A stretch of DNA of 64,000 nt from Riptortus pedestris (Eukaryota; Arthropoda; Insecta; Hemiptera; Alydidae). The notes under the pieces are model-generated. The model did not search any database. It was not told the origin of the DNA and saw only the letters and a program-made list of their open reading frames with translations. The translations under genes were made by a program, and so were the position numbers. Where the stretch lies: assembly GCA_019009955.1 (NCBI GenBank), contig CM032230.1, forward strand, positions 8,982,001 to 9,046,000. The letters are read 5' to 3'. Each line of letters opens with the position of its first letter. The stretch's first letter is position 1. Of the stretch, positions 11,502 to 22,589 are shown one piece after another.

Positions 11502-11858
11502 ACTATTGGCATACCTCTCGGTGGAGACCGTCGTCTCTTGGTTGAGTACCGCTGGCATTGTGCTATAGATGCAATGGCACCATCTTCAAGCCTGTTAATA
11601 GTTGTACTGAGTTGGTTGTCCGTCAGTCAGTGGGTTTTATGCTCGTGTGACAGATCTTAGTGGTAAGTAAACAGATCTGGACTAAACGTAAACAACTAAT
11701 ACGGTGAACAGAGCATAAAACCCACTGACTGACGGACAACCAACTCAGTACAACTATTAACAGGCTTGAAGATGATGTCATCGCATCGAAAGCGCTTGCC
11801 AGCGGTACTCAACCATCAGCCAGTGACGACGGTCTCCACCGAGAGGTATGACAATAGT
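11502..11858. repeat. Large inverted repeat with GAAGATG...CGAAAGC core
   Basis: Arms of about 145 bp (11502-11645 and 11711-11858) are near-perfect reverse complements separated by a 66-bp spacer, so the whole could fold into one long hairpin. Each arm contains CTTGAAGATG followed, in the right arm, by a short stem and ATCGAAAGCGC, resembling the modules at 22.9, 26.2 and 26.9 kb. This could be a fold-back derivative of a Penelope-like terminal repeat. That assignment is inference; the inverted repeat is directly visible. Confidence 0.75.
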
Positions 11859-11905
11859 ATCATTTATATTGGCGGTTCTAACCCTTTATTTGAATTACTC
11901 CTATC

Positions 11906-12400
11906 ATTAGTCCGTCTTGGAGAGGCTGTGTAAACTAAGCAGATTTTTCATGTGTTGGTATAGCACACTTTTGATCTCATACCCCACAACATATTCCCTA
12001 TTATTTTATAAAAAAAATAGACCAATAGAAGATGCGGTGGGCGGAGCTACTGAAGGCTGAACTCAAAATAGTACAAATAACTCACTGACTACTTGAATTA
12101 CGAAAAACGAACAGTAACTAACAGTCAACAATTGTAAAGCATCAATATATCAATAATGATAGTCCTATATCACTTTACGATCCGACTCATAGTAACGACG
12201 GTATTTATAATTTTCGAGTTACCCCCAATATTCCAAGTCCGACTTGAGCCAATAACAAATATGATCTTTAGCCTTGACTGAAAGAGTTGGATATCGAATA
12301 TGGAAGAGATCAAGTAAATATCTTCGAAAAAAGAACGTAAAATCTTAATTGATGGCGTCATTACGAATCTACGAAATCGCATGATAAAGATATCTTGAAT
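11906..12400 (-). mobile_element. HINE-B copy, 5' end lost
   Basis: Minus-oriented terminus (AGTCCGTCTTGGAGAGGCTG, TAAACTAAGCAGATTTTTC), then the HINE-B signature with CAACATATTCCCTAT and the middle (CGATCCGACTCATAG, AAATATGATCTTTAG, GATATCGAATATGG). The 5' end is replaced by the SINE at 12405. Confidence 0.65.
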
Positions 12401-12404
12401 TGAC

Positions 12405-12592
12405 ATTAATCTCACATGGTAAAGCAACAGTGGCGAGTTCGAATCCCGCCAGGGTAATGGGAATTTCTTTAATGACGGAACTCATTAAATAAAATCCTTA
12501 GTCCCACCCTTGCTAGAAAAGGGCGGTAACCTGTAGATAACCCGTCCCAATCAGTCTTAGTTGCAAAAAGTGGACGTTAATAAATAATAATG
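12405..12592 (+). repeat. tRNA-derived SINE, 5' truncated
   Basis: Contains a near-canonical B box (GAGTTCGAATCC at 12435-12446). The same body as the copy at 45930 follows (GGTAACCTGTAGATAACCCG, TTAGTTGCAAAAAGTGGACG) with an (AAT)n tail. The A-box half of the tRNA head is missing. Confidence 0.8.
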
Positions 12593-12659
12593 ATATTTAT
12601 TTTCTTCTATTTTTGAGGCTGCTTCGCTGGGAATTATTTTCATTGCGAGGATTTCGGCT

Positions 12660-12728
12660 GTCTGCTCCAGCTGTTGGAATGTTTGTTGGTTTCGATGGAA
12701 ATGCGTCCATCTTCGTCAGGCAATAAAT
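12660..12728 (-). repeat. Module with CTGACGA...GAAAC core
   Basis: On the minus strand it reads CCTGACGAAGATGGA, a six-base loop, TCCATCGAAACC. The six-base stem GATGGA/TCCATC is perfect. The CUGANGA and GAAA blocks are those of a hammerhead ribozyme, but one extra base separates CTGACGA from the stem, so catalysis is doubtful. Sequence 12729-13395 holds only a short (CT)n near 13206. Confidence 0.5.
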
Positions 12729-13395
12729 ATGATTAGACTAGGTGATTTATTTTTTTATTTCATCATAATACTCCACTTCCGGTCACAGAGATTAGATTGT
12801 TAGATGAACCTAGGAGTCCAACATATGGGAAATCTGATTATTTTTTGCTTTGTCTATTGCTTATACCGATTGTAGTTCTTTAAATTGAATCGTTTGGGCG
12901 TTGCGCCGTAAATAAATTAAGAACAATTTCACGCTTCTAAATTTAATTAAATTCAGAGCCGAAGGTGAGAGGCGTGTTCGTGAAAACGGAGTCTGTTTGT
13001 CGAATGAATTTTCCAGTTGTGTAGTGTAGATATTTCGTAGAACGTGGGGCTTATAAGGGCCAACAGACTTAAAACGGTTCATTATTTCCCCGTCGTCTTC
13101 TCATTTCCCTCTGCACGCTTTTATGCCATATTAAGTAGAGGGATATGAGCATGAGGGCCGCCCTCTCTATCGGCCCAAATTATTTTAATGTTTCTGCATA
13201 TTAGCTCTCTCTCTCTCTCTCTGGGCGTAGACTCTCGTGTATGAGAAAGGGCTTTTATGAGTTCTTGTTTGCTCACAGGCTGGATGTGGCGAATAAAGGA
13301 AATTATGTAACATATTTCTCTCGTACTTCAATGATTTAGCTCGGAGGTTAATACGTTAACACGTATCCAAAATCAAAGTGTTTTAAAATGTCATT

Positions 13396-13571
13396 GTGTA
13401 TATTTCTCTGTTACCGCTCTAGCAGTCGCAATTTCTGTTTAATCGTCACAAAATTCGATATAGAAGCGTTTTATGTAAAAATGAACATCAGGTTGGTTAA
13501 GGGTTTAGAGGGGAGGGATTTCGAAAATTTGAAATATCTTCGTTATTATACGTTGGATTGAAATAGTTATT
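13396..13571 (+). mobile_element. HINE-like middle fragment
   Basis: Conserved middle only: TTTCTCTGTTACCGCTCTAG through GTTTTATGTAAAAA to ATTATACGTTGGATTG. Neither end is present. Confidence 0.75.
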
Positions 13572-13618
13572 TATTTAGGTGTGTCGCAATTTTAGCGATT
13601 CACACTTCTCATATTACA

Positions 13619-14234
13619 AAAAGTCCGTCACGCAGGGGCTGCGTAAACTAAGCAGATTTCCCACGTGAAGTTTTACAATAGAGAAATCTGCCCAAAAACA
13701 AGTGTAGTAAGTAGTAAGGGATCACTAAACTTATACACGAGGGACGAATAGTTACGAAAACGGCCGCCAGAGCTCTCTTCGGAAAGTACCAAACAGCTCA
13801 CTCCTGCCGACCAATGCAGAATACAAATGCAAATATCTCGGTTAATATTCAAGATACAGAATAAATGTATAAAACAATATTTATAGTAAATTTAATTTGC
13901 AATAAGATTGATTCTATACAATTTTTCGATCCGACGCCTAATAACGGAGATATTATAACGGAGATCCCCCCTCTAAACCCCCCCTCCCACTAGTCCAATC
14001 TCAGCCATTAACGAACTTGATCTTCCTTTTTACATAAAACGATTAAATTCCAAGTTTTGTAACGATCAAACAAAAATTGCGACCGCTAGAGCGTTAACAG
14101 ACATATATAGGTTTGAACTGACCTCATTTTCGTCATCTCCTGGGTAGGATCAATGGACGTTTGAGGAAATTTTTCGAAAATGCGTCATGAGTAAGACCTC
14201 AATAGCTGATTTCCCTTAAGGGAAATCTGCTAAA
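13619..14234 (-). mobile_element. HINE-like full-length copy
   Basis: Complete minus-oriented copy from AAAAGTCCGTCACGCAGGGG to GGGAAATCTGCTAAAA, with a short ATATATA in place of a long microsatellite. The next copy starts within its terminal AAAA, so the two are in head-to-tail tandem. Confidence 0.9.
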
Positions 14235-14525
14235 AGTCCGTCACGCAAGGGCTGCGTAAACTAAGCAGATTTCCCACGTGATTGATCGAAATCCCCCTCC
14301 CCTCTAACCCCTCCCCCCTTCCTAATAATCCGATTTTAGCCATTAACGAACGTGGTCTTTAGCTTTACGTAAAACCTTTAAATATCGAGTAATGTTAGTG
14401 ATTAAATAAAAAATGAGACTGCTACAGCTTGAACGGGCCTCAGTTTGGTCATCTCCTGAGTAGGATCGATGGACATTTATCAAGAATCAATTTAGCTGAT
14501 TTCCCTTAAATGAAATCTGCTAAAA
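14232..14525 (-). mobile_element. HINE-like copy, internally deleted
   Basis: Begins with the same 3' terminus immediately after the preceding copy. About 50 bp in, it jumps from CCCACGTG to the middle (GATCGAAATCCCCCTCC) and runs to a decayed 5' palindrome ending AAATCTGCTAAAA. Confidence 0.85.
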
Positions 14526-14565
14526 TGAAGTTACAACAATTAATATAAATTTAATAAATAAATTA

Positions 14566-14653
14566 AAAAGTCCGACACGCAGGGCCTCCGTTAACTAAGC
14601 AGATTTCCCACGTGTTGGTATTCTTGTGACCTCATCGCTCAACATATTCTCTT
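14566..14653 (-). mobile_element. HINE-B 3' end fragment
   Basis: Terminus AAAAGTCCGACACGCAGGGC, subterminal repeat, then the HINE-B signature (GTGTTGGTATTC ... CAACATATTCTCT). It is cut by the next plus-strand HINE. Confidence 0.75.
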
Positions 14654-15418
14654 TTAGCAGATTTCCCTTAAGGGAAATCAGCTATTGAGGTCGTACTCAT
14701 GACGCGATTTTCGAAAATATTCTTCAAATGTCAATCGATCCTACCCAGGAGATGACGAAAATGCGGTCCGATCAAAATTATATATATCTATATATTTGTC
14801 TGTTACCGTTCTAGCGGTCGCAATTTTTGTTTGATCGTTACCAAACTCGATATTTAGTCGTTTTATGTAAAAAGAAAGATCAAGTTCGTTAACGGCTGAA
14901 ATCGGACTAGTGGGAGGGGGGGTTTAGGGGGGAGGATTTTCGAAATATCTCCGTTACTATACGTCGGATCGAAAATTGTACAGAATCAATCTTATTGCAA
15001 ATTAAATTTACTATAAATATTGTTCTATACATTTATTCTCTATCTCGAATATTAACCGAGATATTTGCATTTTTATGAAGTCTGTGGGACACGTGGTAGG
15101 GTATAGTTCGGTCAGCCGTTTTCGTAACTACTCGGCTGAGGTGGAAGCTTCTTCTAACCTTACCTGCCGTTTCTAACCTTACATTACCCCCCTTCTTTAG
15201 TTCTTGGACTACTAAAATTTGAGTTATTAAAATATAAATTATTCTTACAATGCAGTAGCCATTTAAGTTGGGAATTTATTTTAATTAACTGAAATATTTG
15301 CAACTACCATTTGTATTTAATCACGGTAGTGTTGTGTTACCAGTATGCAGATTTCTCTATTGTAAAACTTCACATGGGAAATCCGCTTAGTTTACGCAGC
15401 CCCTGCGTGACGGACTTT
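14654..15418 (+). mobile_element. HINE-like full-length copy
   Basis: Complete from TTAGCAGATTTCCC to GACGGACTTTTT with a short TATATATCTATATA at the microsatellite position. It carries the long 3' module (GTAGTGTTGTGTTACCAG). Confidence 0.9.
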
Positions 15419-15420
15419 TT

Positions 15421-15750
15421 CTATGTATGTAAGTAACAGATGCATAAAAGGAACCGGTGGAGGGGGGGGGGGTTATGAGGGCTGAAAAAGAGGAAGTACG
15501 AATAACTCCCTTAAAATTTGAGTTCCGAAAAAAACGCACAGAACAACAATCGTAGATCATCAATAGTTAAACAAGATTAGTTCTATAACGAATTGCGATC
15601 CGAAAAATAATTATGGGGATCCAGTATTTTGAATTTTGAACGTAACCCCACTCCCCTCAATCCACCACTATTCCATTTCTGATTTCAGCCAATTACAAAT
15701 ACGATCTTTAGTTTTGAAAAAAAAAATTGTTTAATATCGAGTATGGTATA
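15421..15750 (-). mobile_element. HINE-B middle fragment
   Basis: Diverged: ACGAATTGCGATCCG, CCAATTACAAATACGATC and AATATCGAGTATGGTATAG correspond to the HINE-B middle in minus orientation. The ends are missing. Confidence 0.5.
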
Positions 15751-15755
15751 GATGA

Positions 15756-15836
15756 GGTGTGGGCAACCTTTGACATGTTGCAGGCCAAACTTTAGTGTGC
15801 AAATACGTTCGCTGGCCGCTTTTAAAAGTAGTGCAT
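15756..15836. other. Possible hAT-type end
   Basis: The sequence GGTGTGGGCAACC ... CAGGCCAAAC ... TGGCCGC resembles the general style of hAT transposon termini. No matching opposite end or 8-bp target duplication is seen, so the call is weak. It is the target into which the following HINE copy inserted. Confidence 0.25.
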
Positions 15837-15973
15837 TTAGCAGATTTCCCTTAAGGGAAATCAGCTATTGAGGTTGTACTCATGACGGAATTTTCGACAT
15901 TTTTCTTCAAATGTCCATCGATCCTACCTAGTAGATGACGAAAATGAGGTCCGTTCAAAACTGTATATATATA

Positions 15974-16040
<67 letters not shown>

Positions 16041-16855
16041 ATCTATCTATCTATATATTTGTCTGTTACCGCTCTAGCGGTCGCAATTTTTGTTTAATCC
16101 TTACCAAACTTCATATTTAAGAGTTTTATGTAAAAAGAAAGATCAAGTTCGTTAACGGCTGAAATCGGACCAGTGGGAGGGGGGGTTTAAAGGGGAGGAT
16201 TTTCGAAAATTCGAAATATCTCCGTTACTATACGTCGGATCGAAAAATTATACTGAATCAATCTTATTACAAATTAAATTTACTATAAATATTGTTATAT
16301 ACATTTATTCTCTATCTTGAATATTAACCGAGATATTAGCATTTTTCAGTTTTCACCAAACCGCCACTTCTACTCATGTTACGTAAACAATACTCTGATA
16401 CATAATAAATCACATTATTGGAAGTTTAAATACCAAAAATTGTATTCAAGAGACCTTTATTATACGAGATAAATGCAAATATGCACTGGTGACTCCCCCC
16501 CCCATCTTAAAGTTTTGGACTACTAAAATTTTATTGATTGAGATAACAATTATTCTGACTCATTATTAATTACACTAGTAGATATAGTAAATAGTTCTCA
16601 ATAAAATTAATGTGTTGTATTCTGATATACTTCAGTAATTGTTTTTCTTTCCAGTGTGAGGCGGGACCCGTTTGTTTACATTTTTAACCTAACCCTTCCT
16701 GTCGGCAGGCTATTGAAATTGGATGAAACATTTCTTATTTCCGTTTGTATTTATTCACGGTGGTGTTGTGTTAGCAGTATGTATATTTATCTATTACTAA
16801 ACTTCACGAGGGAAATCTGCTTAGTTTACGCAGCCCCTGCGTGACGGACTTTTAA
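15837..16855 (+). mobile_element. HINE-like full-length copy with flanking direct repeat
   Basis: Complete copy of about 1.02 kb with a long (TA)n (about 15964-16056) interrupted by TATC repeats and the long 3' module. The 16-base sequence CTTTTAAAAGTAGTGC occurs just before the 5' end (15819-15834) and overlaps and follows the 3' end (16849-16864). Confidence 0.9.
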
Positions 16856-17020
16856 AAGTAGTGCTCATAATTTTTAACGATAGAAATCAGATAAAAATAC
16901 AATTCTTTAAAACAACAAAATGAAATGAAAACAATAGGTACAACATATTACAATCTATGAGTTTGAATTTGGGCAACTAATCCGTCGATGTTTGGATTAA
17001 TTCCACTGATACATAGAAGA

Positions 17021-17532
17021 ATAGTTATTTATTATACAAGTGACGAAAATAGATCATTTTACAACTCGAGTGAAACGTTTACCCACACGAGCGAAGCGAG
17101 TATGGGTTAGTATTATGGTATGTTGTTGGTAGGTTATAAGCATGGTTGTGAAAGGTTATAAGCATAGTTATAAAACAACTAGTGATGATTGTGAAGTAGT
17201 GCAGTTATAAACAAGTGCAGGTTATAAACAAGGAAGGTAATTATTATTATATTTAAATTTTAAAATATATTGATTATTTCCAACAATAATTCATTCACAT
17301 TTCAATTTATTTTGTTAAAATAAATTCTTACAATGTTAAGAAACATTTAAAAGCATTTAATTTCCAACTTCAAATTATTTTTTAATTTATACTTATTACT
17401 AATTAAGAAGGCAATTCACTTTCTTCACTTGTGAAGAAAGTGATTACTTTCTTCACTCTATTGCAAAATGTTTCACTTTCTTCACTCATTTCAGTTTAGT
17501 AATGTTACCATTATTCAACGATTACAGGAAAA
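17021..17532. repeat. Dispersed repeat, copy 1
   Basis: Starts ATAGTTATTTATTATACAAG and ends CAACGATTACAGG. Its reverse complement lies at 33904-34502, with long stretches identical or nearly so (for example the block around GAAGTTGGAAATTAAATGC). This copy lacks about 120 bp present in the other. The superfamily is not recognised; possibly a MITE. Confidence 0.75.
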
Positions 17533-17759
17533 AGAATTTTCCAAATTATCGTCAGTCAGCCTTGTACGAAGTTTTGATTTATTAACTTTCATCAATGAAA
17601 AGAACTTTTCGCATTTATAAGTACTGTTAAACACACAAATCTATCCTCATCTTCCTCATTTGGAGTTAGTAGTGTAATAGTTTTGTTTAATTGGTTTTTT
17701 TCGAAATGTGTCTCGCGAGTCGGGGGTTACCCACATGTGGTATAGATAAAATAATTATT

Positions 17760-18137
17760 TTAGAGTTAGAACAAAAACTCTTTATTGTTGATGTCAACAC
17801 ACAACGTGTTTGCAGTTGTCTCATAAAATAAAAGTTAGATCAAAAATATATTTGGAATAAAACCTTGGAAGTGGTTCATGATACAGGAGCTTTTTGTTAA
17901 TATGACATCAGTAGGAGGGGGGGGGGTTACTGAACACTTAAAATTGAAAAATTCAATTATCTCGGTTACTATTCATCATAGAAAAAATATTTATATGACA
18001 TCATTTATGGGAATTACATTTGCAGTTAGCTTAATCCTATACAATTTTTCAATCTAACGTATAATAACTGAGATATTTCAAATTTTCGGAATTCCTCCCC
18101 TCTAAACCGGAATGTCGAGTTTGTAAAGGACAAAACA
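17760..18137 (-). mobile_element. HINE-like diverged middle fragment
   Basis: Contains GAGGGGGGGGGGTTACTGAA, CTATACAATTTTTC, and ATAATAACTGAGATATTTC in minus orientation. Both ends are missing; the next copy abuts it. Confidence 0.55.
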
Positions 18138-18912
18138 AAAAGTTCGTCACGCAGGGGCTGCGTTAACTAAGCAGATTTCCCACTTGCGTACCGTATTTGC
18201 ATTTATCTCATGACGTAAAAGTTCAATGAGAACAATATTTGTTATTTAGGCTTCAAATAAAGTACTTCATAATATAACAGCTTATTATTGATATGACATG
18301 AGTAGGAGTACTGAATGCCGAAAACCAATAAAATGCAAATATTTCGGTTAATGTTAAAGATAATGAAAACATGTACTTAACAACATTTATAGATCTTTTA
18401 ATTTGCAATAGGGTTGGTTCTGTACAAATTTTCGATCCGACGTTCAGTAACGGAGATATTTTGACATTTCGAAAATCCTCCCCCTCTAAACCCCTCCTCC
18501 CACTTGTCCGATTTCAGCCGTTAACGAACTTGATCATTATTTTTACATAAAACGTTTAAATATCGAGTTTGGTAACGATCAAACAAAAATTGCGACCACT
18601 AGAGCGTTAACAGACAAATATATATACAATTTTGAACGGACCTCATTTGAATCATCTTTTGGGTAGGACCGATGGACATATGAAGACAATTTTCGAAAAT
18701 CGCATCATGAGTACAACCTCAATAGATGATTTCCCTTAAGGGAGTATATATATAGTTACTAGGGTGAATCAAATATAAACGAGACTTTTCGTCTTTCGGG
18801 CACAGTAGTGGTGGGAGAACGTTCCCGCCTTTTTTGTTGTTGGGTAGGTTAGTCAGGAGTAGGGGAAGCACGTGATCTCGCCACCTCGATCGTCTCGTTG
18901 TCCACCGTGACG

Positions 18913-19227
18913 ATGTCGGAGGAAGAGGTACCCCCGTCGACTGCGCAACGTGTCGTAATTAAGTATCTCGCCGCAGAAGGCGTAAAACCGGCCGAAATCT
19001 TGAGGAGATTGACTGCACAGTTCGGGGAAAAGACACTTTCGCGAGCCAGAACTTGGGTGCACCACTACACCCCAGAGTCTAAACAAGCGAGTATGGAGTG
19101 GAGAAAACAAGGAGAACCTGGACCAGTGAAAGCCAAGTCACGATTGTCAGCAAGCAAGGTTTTGGCTACCGTTTTTTTTGACCAGCGTGGTTTGCTGTAC
19201 CTCAATTTTTGCATGAGCGCAGGATAA
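18913..19227 (+). pseudogene. mariner transposase, N-terminal part
   Basis: Begins MSEEEVPPS and continues with the first helix-turn-helix typical of mariner (RVVIKYLAAEGVKPAEILRR). After FGEKTLSRAR the reading jumps to TWVHHYTPESK, which in intact mariners follows the first catalytic aspartate (DETW). The second DNA-binding helix-turn-helix and that aspartate have therefore been deleted. The frame ends shortly after DQRGLLYLNF, where a frameshift separates it from the C-terminal part. An upstream TTG at 18898 is in frame, but ATG at 18913 is the natural start. Confidence 0.9.
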
Positions 19228-19613
19228 TTAATGCAGCCTACTACTGCGACATTTTCAGTGACGTCCGACTTGCATATCGCCGCAAAAGACGAGACCTACC
19301 GATCAGAGAAGTGGTTCTTCTCCATGACAATGCTCGCCCCCCTACAGCAGCCATGACTAGGGAAAAATTGGGGCAACTGGGGTGGGAGACACTGGAACAC
19401 CCTCCTTACAGTCCAGACCTGTCACCCTGTGACTTTCATGTGTTTGGCCCTCTCAAGGAAGCTTTAGGAGGCCAAAGATTCGACAGTGATGGTGAGGTTG
19501 AAGCCTATTGCGCAATTGGCTGCAGACACGACCTGCATCTTTCTACATGGAAGGAATTGGAAAGCTACATATCCTCTGGGAAAAATGTGTTTCCAAGTCA
19601 GGGGATTATGTAG
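19209..19613 (+). pseudogene. mariner transposase, catalytic C-terminal part
   Basis: Carries the second and third catalytic aspartates of the D,D(34)D triad: LLHDNARPPTA and YSPDLSPCDFHVF, with exactly 34 residues between the two aspartates. It also has the INAAYYCDIF and AYRRKRRDLPI blocks usual in mariner. It is in a different frame from the N-terminal part, so a small indel lies near 19208. The first catalytic aspartate is deleted. No active enzyme can be made from this copy, but its intact ends could in principle be used by a transposase supplied elsewhere. Confidence 0.93.
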
Positions 19614-19731
19614 AAAAATAAGCTATATTATTTTTTGCGTTTAAAATTAAAATAAATTTTTTTAAAAAAAAAGTCTCGTTTATATTTGATTCACCCACGT
19701 ATTTCTTGTACTTAAGGGAAATCTGCTAAAA

Positions 19732-20230
19732 GGTTATTGTTATGACGATTTATGCTCCAGACTTATTGTGCCAGGATGGAGGCAGAGTATAAGAAATAGG
19801 TCCAAGTATTGTGGGTGAAGTCCCAGGATGGTGTTAGAGGATCCTGCAGTACCTGGAGGCAACATCCTAAATTCTGTTTACTTACGTCAGAGTCACCATG
19901 ATTCCCCCTTATCTACCGAATGCGGTGGCTATGCCCCCCAGGCATCGTCCCCCCCTTTCCTGCACCTCTTTCAATTTATACTTATCACTCTTGTTCTTTA
20001 TGCTGATAGCCGAGGTTGGGAGGTAGCAGGGGAACCCGCAGAGAAGGAATTATTCATTTTTCCTCGTTTGCCTTCTTTCCTGCCGTCCTCGCTCCCCCGG
20101 AAGAGGAAAGAATAGCAACCAGAAGAGTAGTATTTTCATGAATATTGTGTCATGAAGATTTTGGTGCGGGGTGGAAGATCGTAAGTCGTCTTCAGCTGAA
20201 AGGCTGTTCTGATCGGCCATTCGCAGGTTC
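19732..20230. other. No recognisable feature
   Basis: Slightly more GC-rich than its surroundings. An open frame at 19828-20115 has no recognisable domain or start context. Confidence 0.5.
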
Positions 20231-20660
20231 AGTGGAAAGCAGATTTCCCGTGTGCTAGCATGACACCCATCTCATATCATCTTATATTCTGTTCTATTTT
20301 AGCTTTTCAGGTGAGACTTATGACGCGATTTAAAAAAAAAATGTCATAAAATGCCCATCGATCCTGGAATCGAACAGGAGGGATAAAGGAGAAGGAAATA
20401 AAAAAAAAAAAAAATATTTCCCTTACTATTAGTAGGGTACAAAATTCATATATAGCCAATCATGTTGTAAATAAAATGTCCTGTGAGTATTGTTATTTAC
20501 AGTTTTTATATATCTTGAATATTGAGTTTTTTTGCATTTCAGTAAATCCCACTATTAGCCATCACACTTCAAAAATAGATCATGAAACGTTTAATCCTAT
20601 TTTAGGTACCCAATATTGATTTCAGCAGATCCTCACTAGAGAAATATGCTAATAAGTTGT
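20231..20660. mobile_element. Mixed HINE/HINE-B fragments
   Basis: The minus-oriented GCAGATTTCCCGTGTGCTAG with the HINE-B signature is followed by plus-oriented pieces (TTATGACGCGATTT, CCCATCGATCCTGG, ATATATCTTGAATATTGAG). All are diverged. Confidence 0.5.
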
Positions 20661-20780
20661 GTGATGACGGCATCAATATATACATAGCAATATATATACT
20701 GGGGGTAACAGACTTTAGTGCGCAAACTATAAGTGATGATTATAGATAACATTTCCAATAAAAAAGTTCATGTATGTTCT

Positions 20781-20895
20781 GTTTTCCCTTAAGAGAAATC
20801 AGCTATTCAGGTCGTACTCATAACGCGATTTTTGAAACGTTTCTTCAAATTTCCATCGATCGTACCCAGGAAATGACAAAAATGTCCGTTCAAAA

Positions 20896-20952
<57 letters not shown>

Positions 20953-21505
20953 TGTTGCCGCTCTAACGGTCGCAATTTTTGTTTGTTCGTTACCAAACTC
21001 GATATTCAAACGTTTTATGTAATAAGACAGATTAAGTTCGTTAATGGCTGAAACCGGACCTGTGGGAGGGGGATTTTCAAAAATTCGAAATATCTCCGTT
21101 CCTATACGTCGTATCAAAAAGTTGTATAGAACCAATCTTATTTTTAATTAAATGTACTATAAATAATGTTATACACATTTATACTCTATCTTGAATATTA
21201 ACCGAGATATTTGCATTTTTCAATTTTCAGCCTTAGGCAAACCCCCACTTCTTCTACTCATGTTCCATAAACAATACTCTATTGTTATGTATGCATAAAT
21301 TGTTTTCAAGAGAAATTTATTATACGAGATAAATGCAAATATGTTATCTGAACCCCCCCCCTTCTTAACTTCTTGGACTACTCAAAATTGATTGATTGAG
21401 ATCAAAATTATTCTGATCAATTATAAATTACAGTACTGTAGTAAATAGTTTTCAATATAATTAATATGTTATATTCTGTTATTTTCGTAATGGTTTTTCT
21501 TGCCT
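20781..21505 (+). mobile_element. HINE-like copy, 3' end missing
   Basis: Begins inside the palindrome (TTCCCTTAAGAGAAATCAGC) and has (TA)n at about 20897-20949, the conserved middle and the long 3' module up to TTTCTTGCCTGTG. The terminal hairpin is lost. No feature was seen in 21506-21975. Confidence 0.85.
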
Positions 21506-21977
21506 GTGTTCCAACAATGTGGTTTGTGGAGTCTAGATTTTTTTCCCCCCGCCAATGGCCACGACTGTCAAGACTCCATTAGACACGTGCAAGACTAAAC
21601 TAGAGCCCTCCCACTTGAAAAGCTGCGGGCGGTATCCCAGAACTGGGGGTGAGCAGGTACCGATCTGTCACCGCTGGAAGATTTACACGCAACACGTGTG
21701 TTTTTGGGTCACCAGCATCGAGTGGATTCCTAGAAAGCTGCCCCGAGGTTGAAGAGACCAATTAAAGGTTGGGAAATGTGTGAGGAAAGACGCCAATGAC
21801 GTACCAAACTGCTAGACCTTAATTTTTTGTTCGAGTGAACACGTGCGTTAGGTATCAGCTGATGTCTAAGTTAAGACGGAAAAAATTTTAGCTAAAAGAT
21901 ATGGGACAATACGGACCAGAGAGGATCCAAGCAAGCAAATAGTGTGCGTTCCTGTATTTTCTGCTTGTGAGTAAAGT

Positions 21978-22078
21978 AATGTACATCAGTCACCCAGGGG
22001 TTGCGTCAACTTAGCAGATTCCTCTCATACTGGTATGACACACTACTGATCTTATCTCACCATATATTCCCTATTCCT
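21978..22078 (-). mobile_element. HINE-B 3' end fragment
   Basis: GTCACCCAGGGGTTGCGTC, subterminal repeat and the HINE-B signature (CATACTGGTATGACACAC ... CATATATTCCCTATTCCTA), then cut by the following copy. Confidence 0.7.
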
Positions 22079-22575
22079 AAAACGTCCGTCACGAAGGGGC
22101 TGCGTTAACTAACAGATTTCCCACGTGCGTTAGGCATTTTCAGAACAATATTTGGTATTTGGGCTTAAAATAAAGTGCTACAGAGCATATTTTTAAAATA
22201 ATAGCATATTTTTAATATGACATAACTAAGAATAGGGGTTTACTAAAGACCAAAAACTAAAAAGTGCAAACATCTACGTTAATAATCAAGATAGTGAAAA
22301 AATGTACATAACATTTATAGAACATTACATTTGCAATAAGATTGGTTTTATACAATTTTTCGATCCAACACATAATAACGGAGATATTAAGAATTTTAGA
22401 TATTCTCCCCTCTAAACGCCCCATCCCCTGTCAGCCATTAACGAACTTGGTCTTTCTTTTTATATAAAACGATTAAATATCAAGTTTGGTAACGATAAGA
22501 CAAAAATTGCGACCTCTAGAGCGGAAACAGACAAATATATAGATAGATAGATCTATATCCCTTAAGGGAAATCTG
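22079..22575 (-). mobile_element. HINE-like copy with 5' deletion
   Basis: Starts AACGTCCGTCACGAAGGGG and includes the middle and CTCTAGAGCGGAAACAGAC with GATA repeats. It then passes directly to CCCTTAAGGGAAATCTG, so the 5' block with GATGACGAAAATG is deleted. Confidence 0.85.
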
Positions 22576-22589
22576 TCAATAAATAGGAC

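Larger units (their letters stand above)
18759..19699 (+). mobile_element. mariner transposon, internally deleted
   Basis: The 941-bp element has terminal inverted repeats of about 31 bp (left tip CTAGGGTGAATCAAATATAA, right tip the complement with CGTGGG in place of CTAGGG). It is flanked on both sides by the TA target duplication (18757-18758 and 19700-19701) that mariners create. Full-length mariners are about 1.3 kb, so roughly a quarter is missing. The transposase is broken (separate entries). Confidence 0.93.
18138..19731 (-). mobile_element. HINE-like copy split by mariner
   Basis: Starts AAAAAGTTCGTCACGCAGGGG and runs normally to the 5' palindrome region, where it is interrupted. GATTTCCCTTAAGGGA lies left of the mariner and CTTAAGGGAAATCTGCTAAAA lies right of it. 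Part of the palindrome is therefore present on both sides. The insertion is younger than this HINE copy. Confidence 0.88.

Noticed and set aside
12660..12728. A working hammerhead ribozyme
   Set aside because: An extra base sits between CTGACGA and the stem, and no third stem or cleavage triplet is evident; reported only as a hammerhead-like core.
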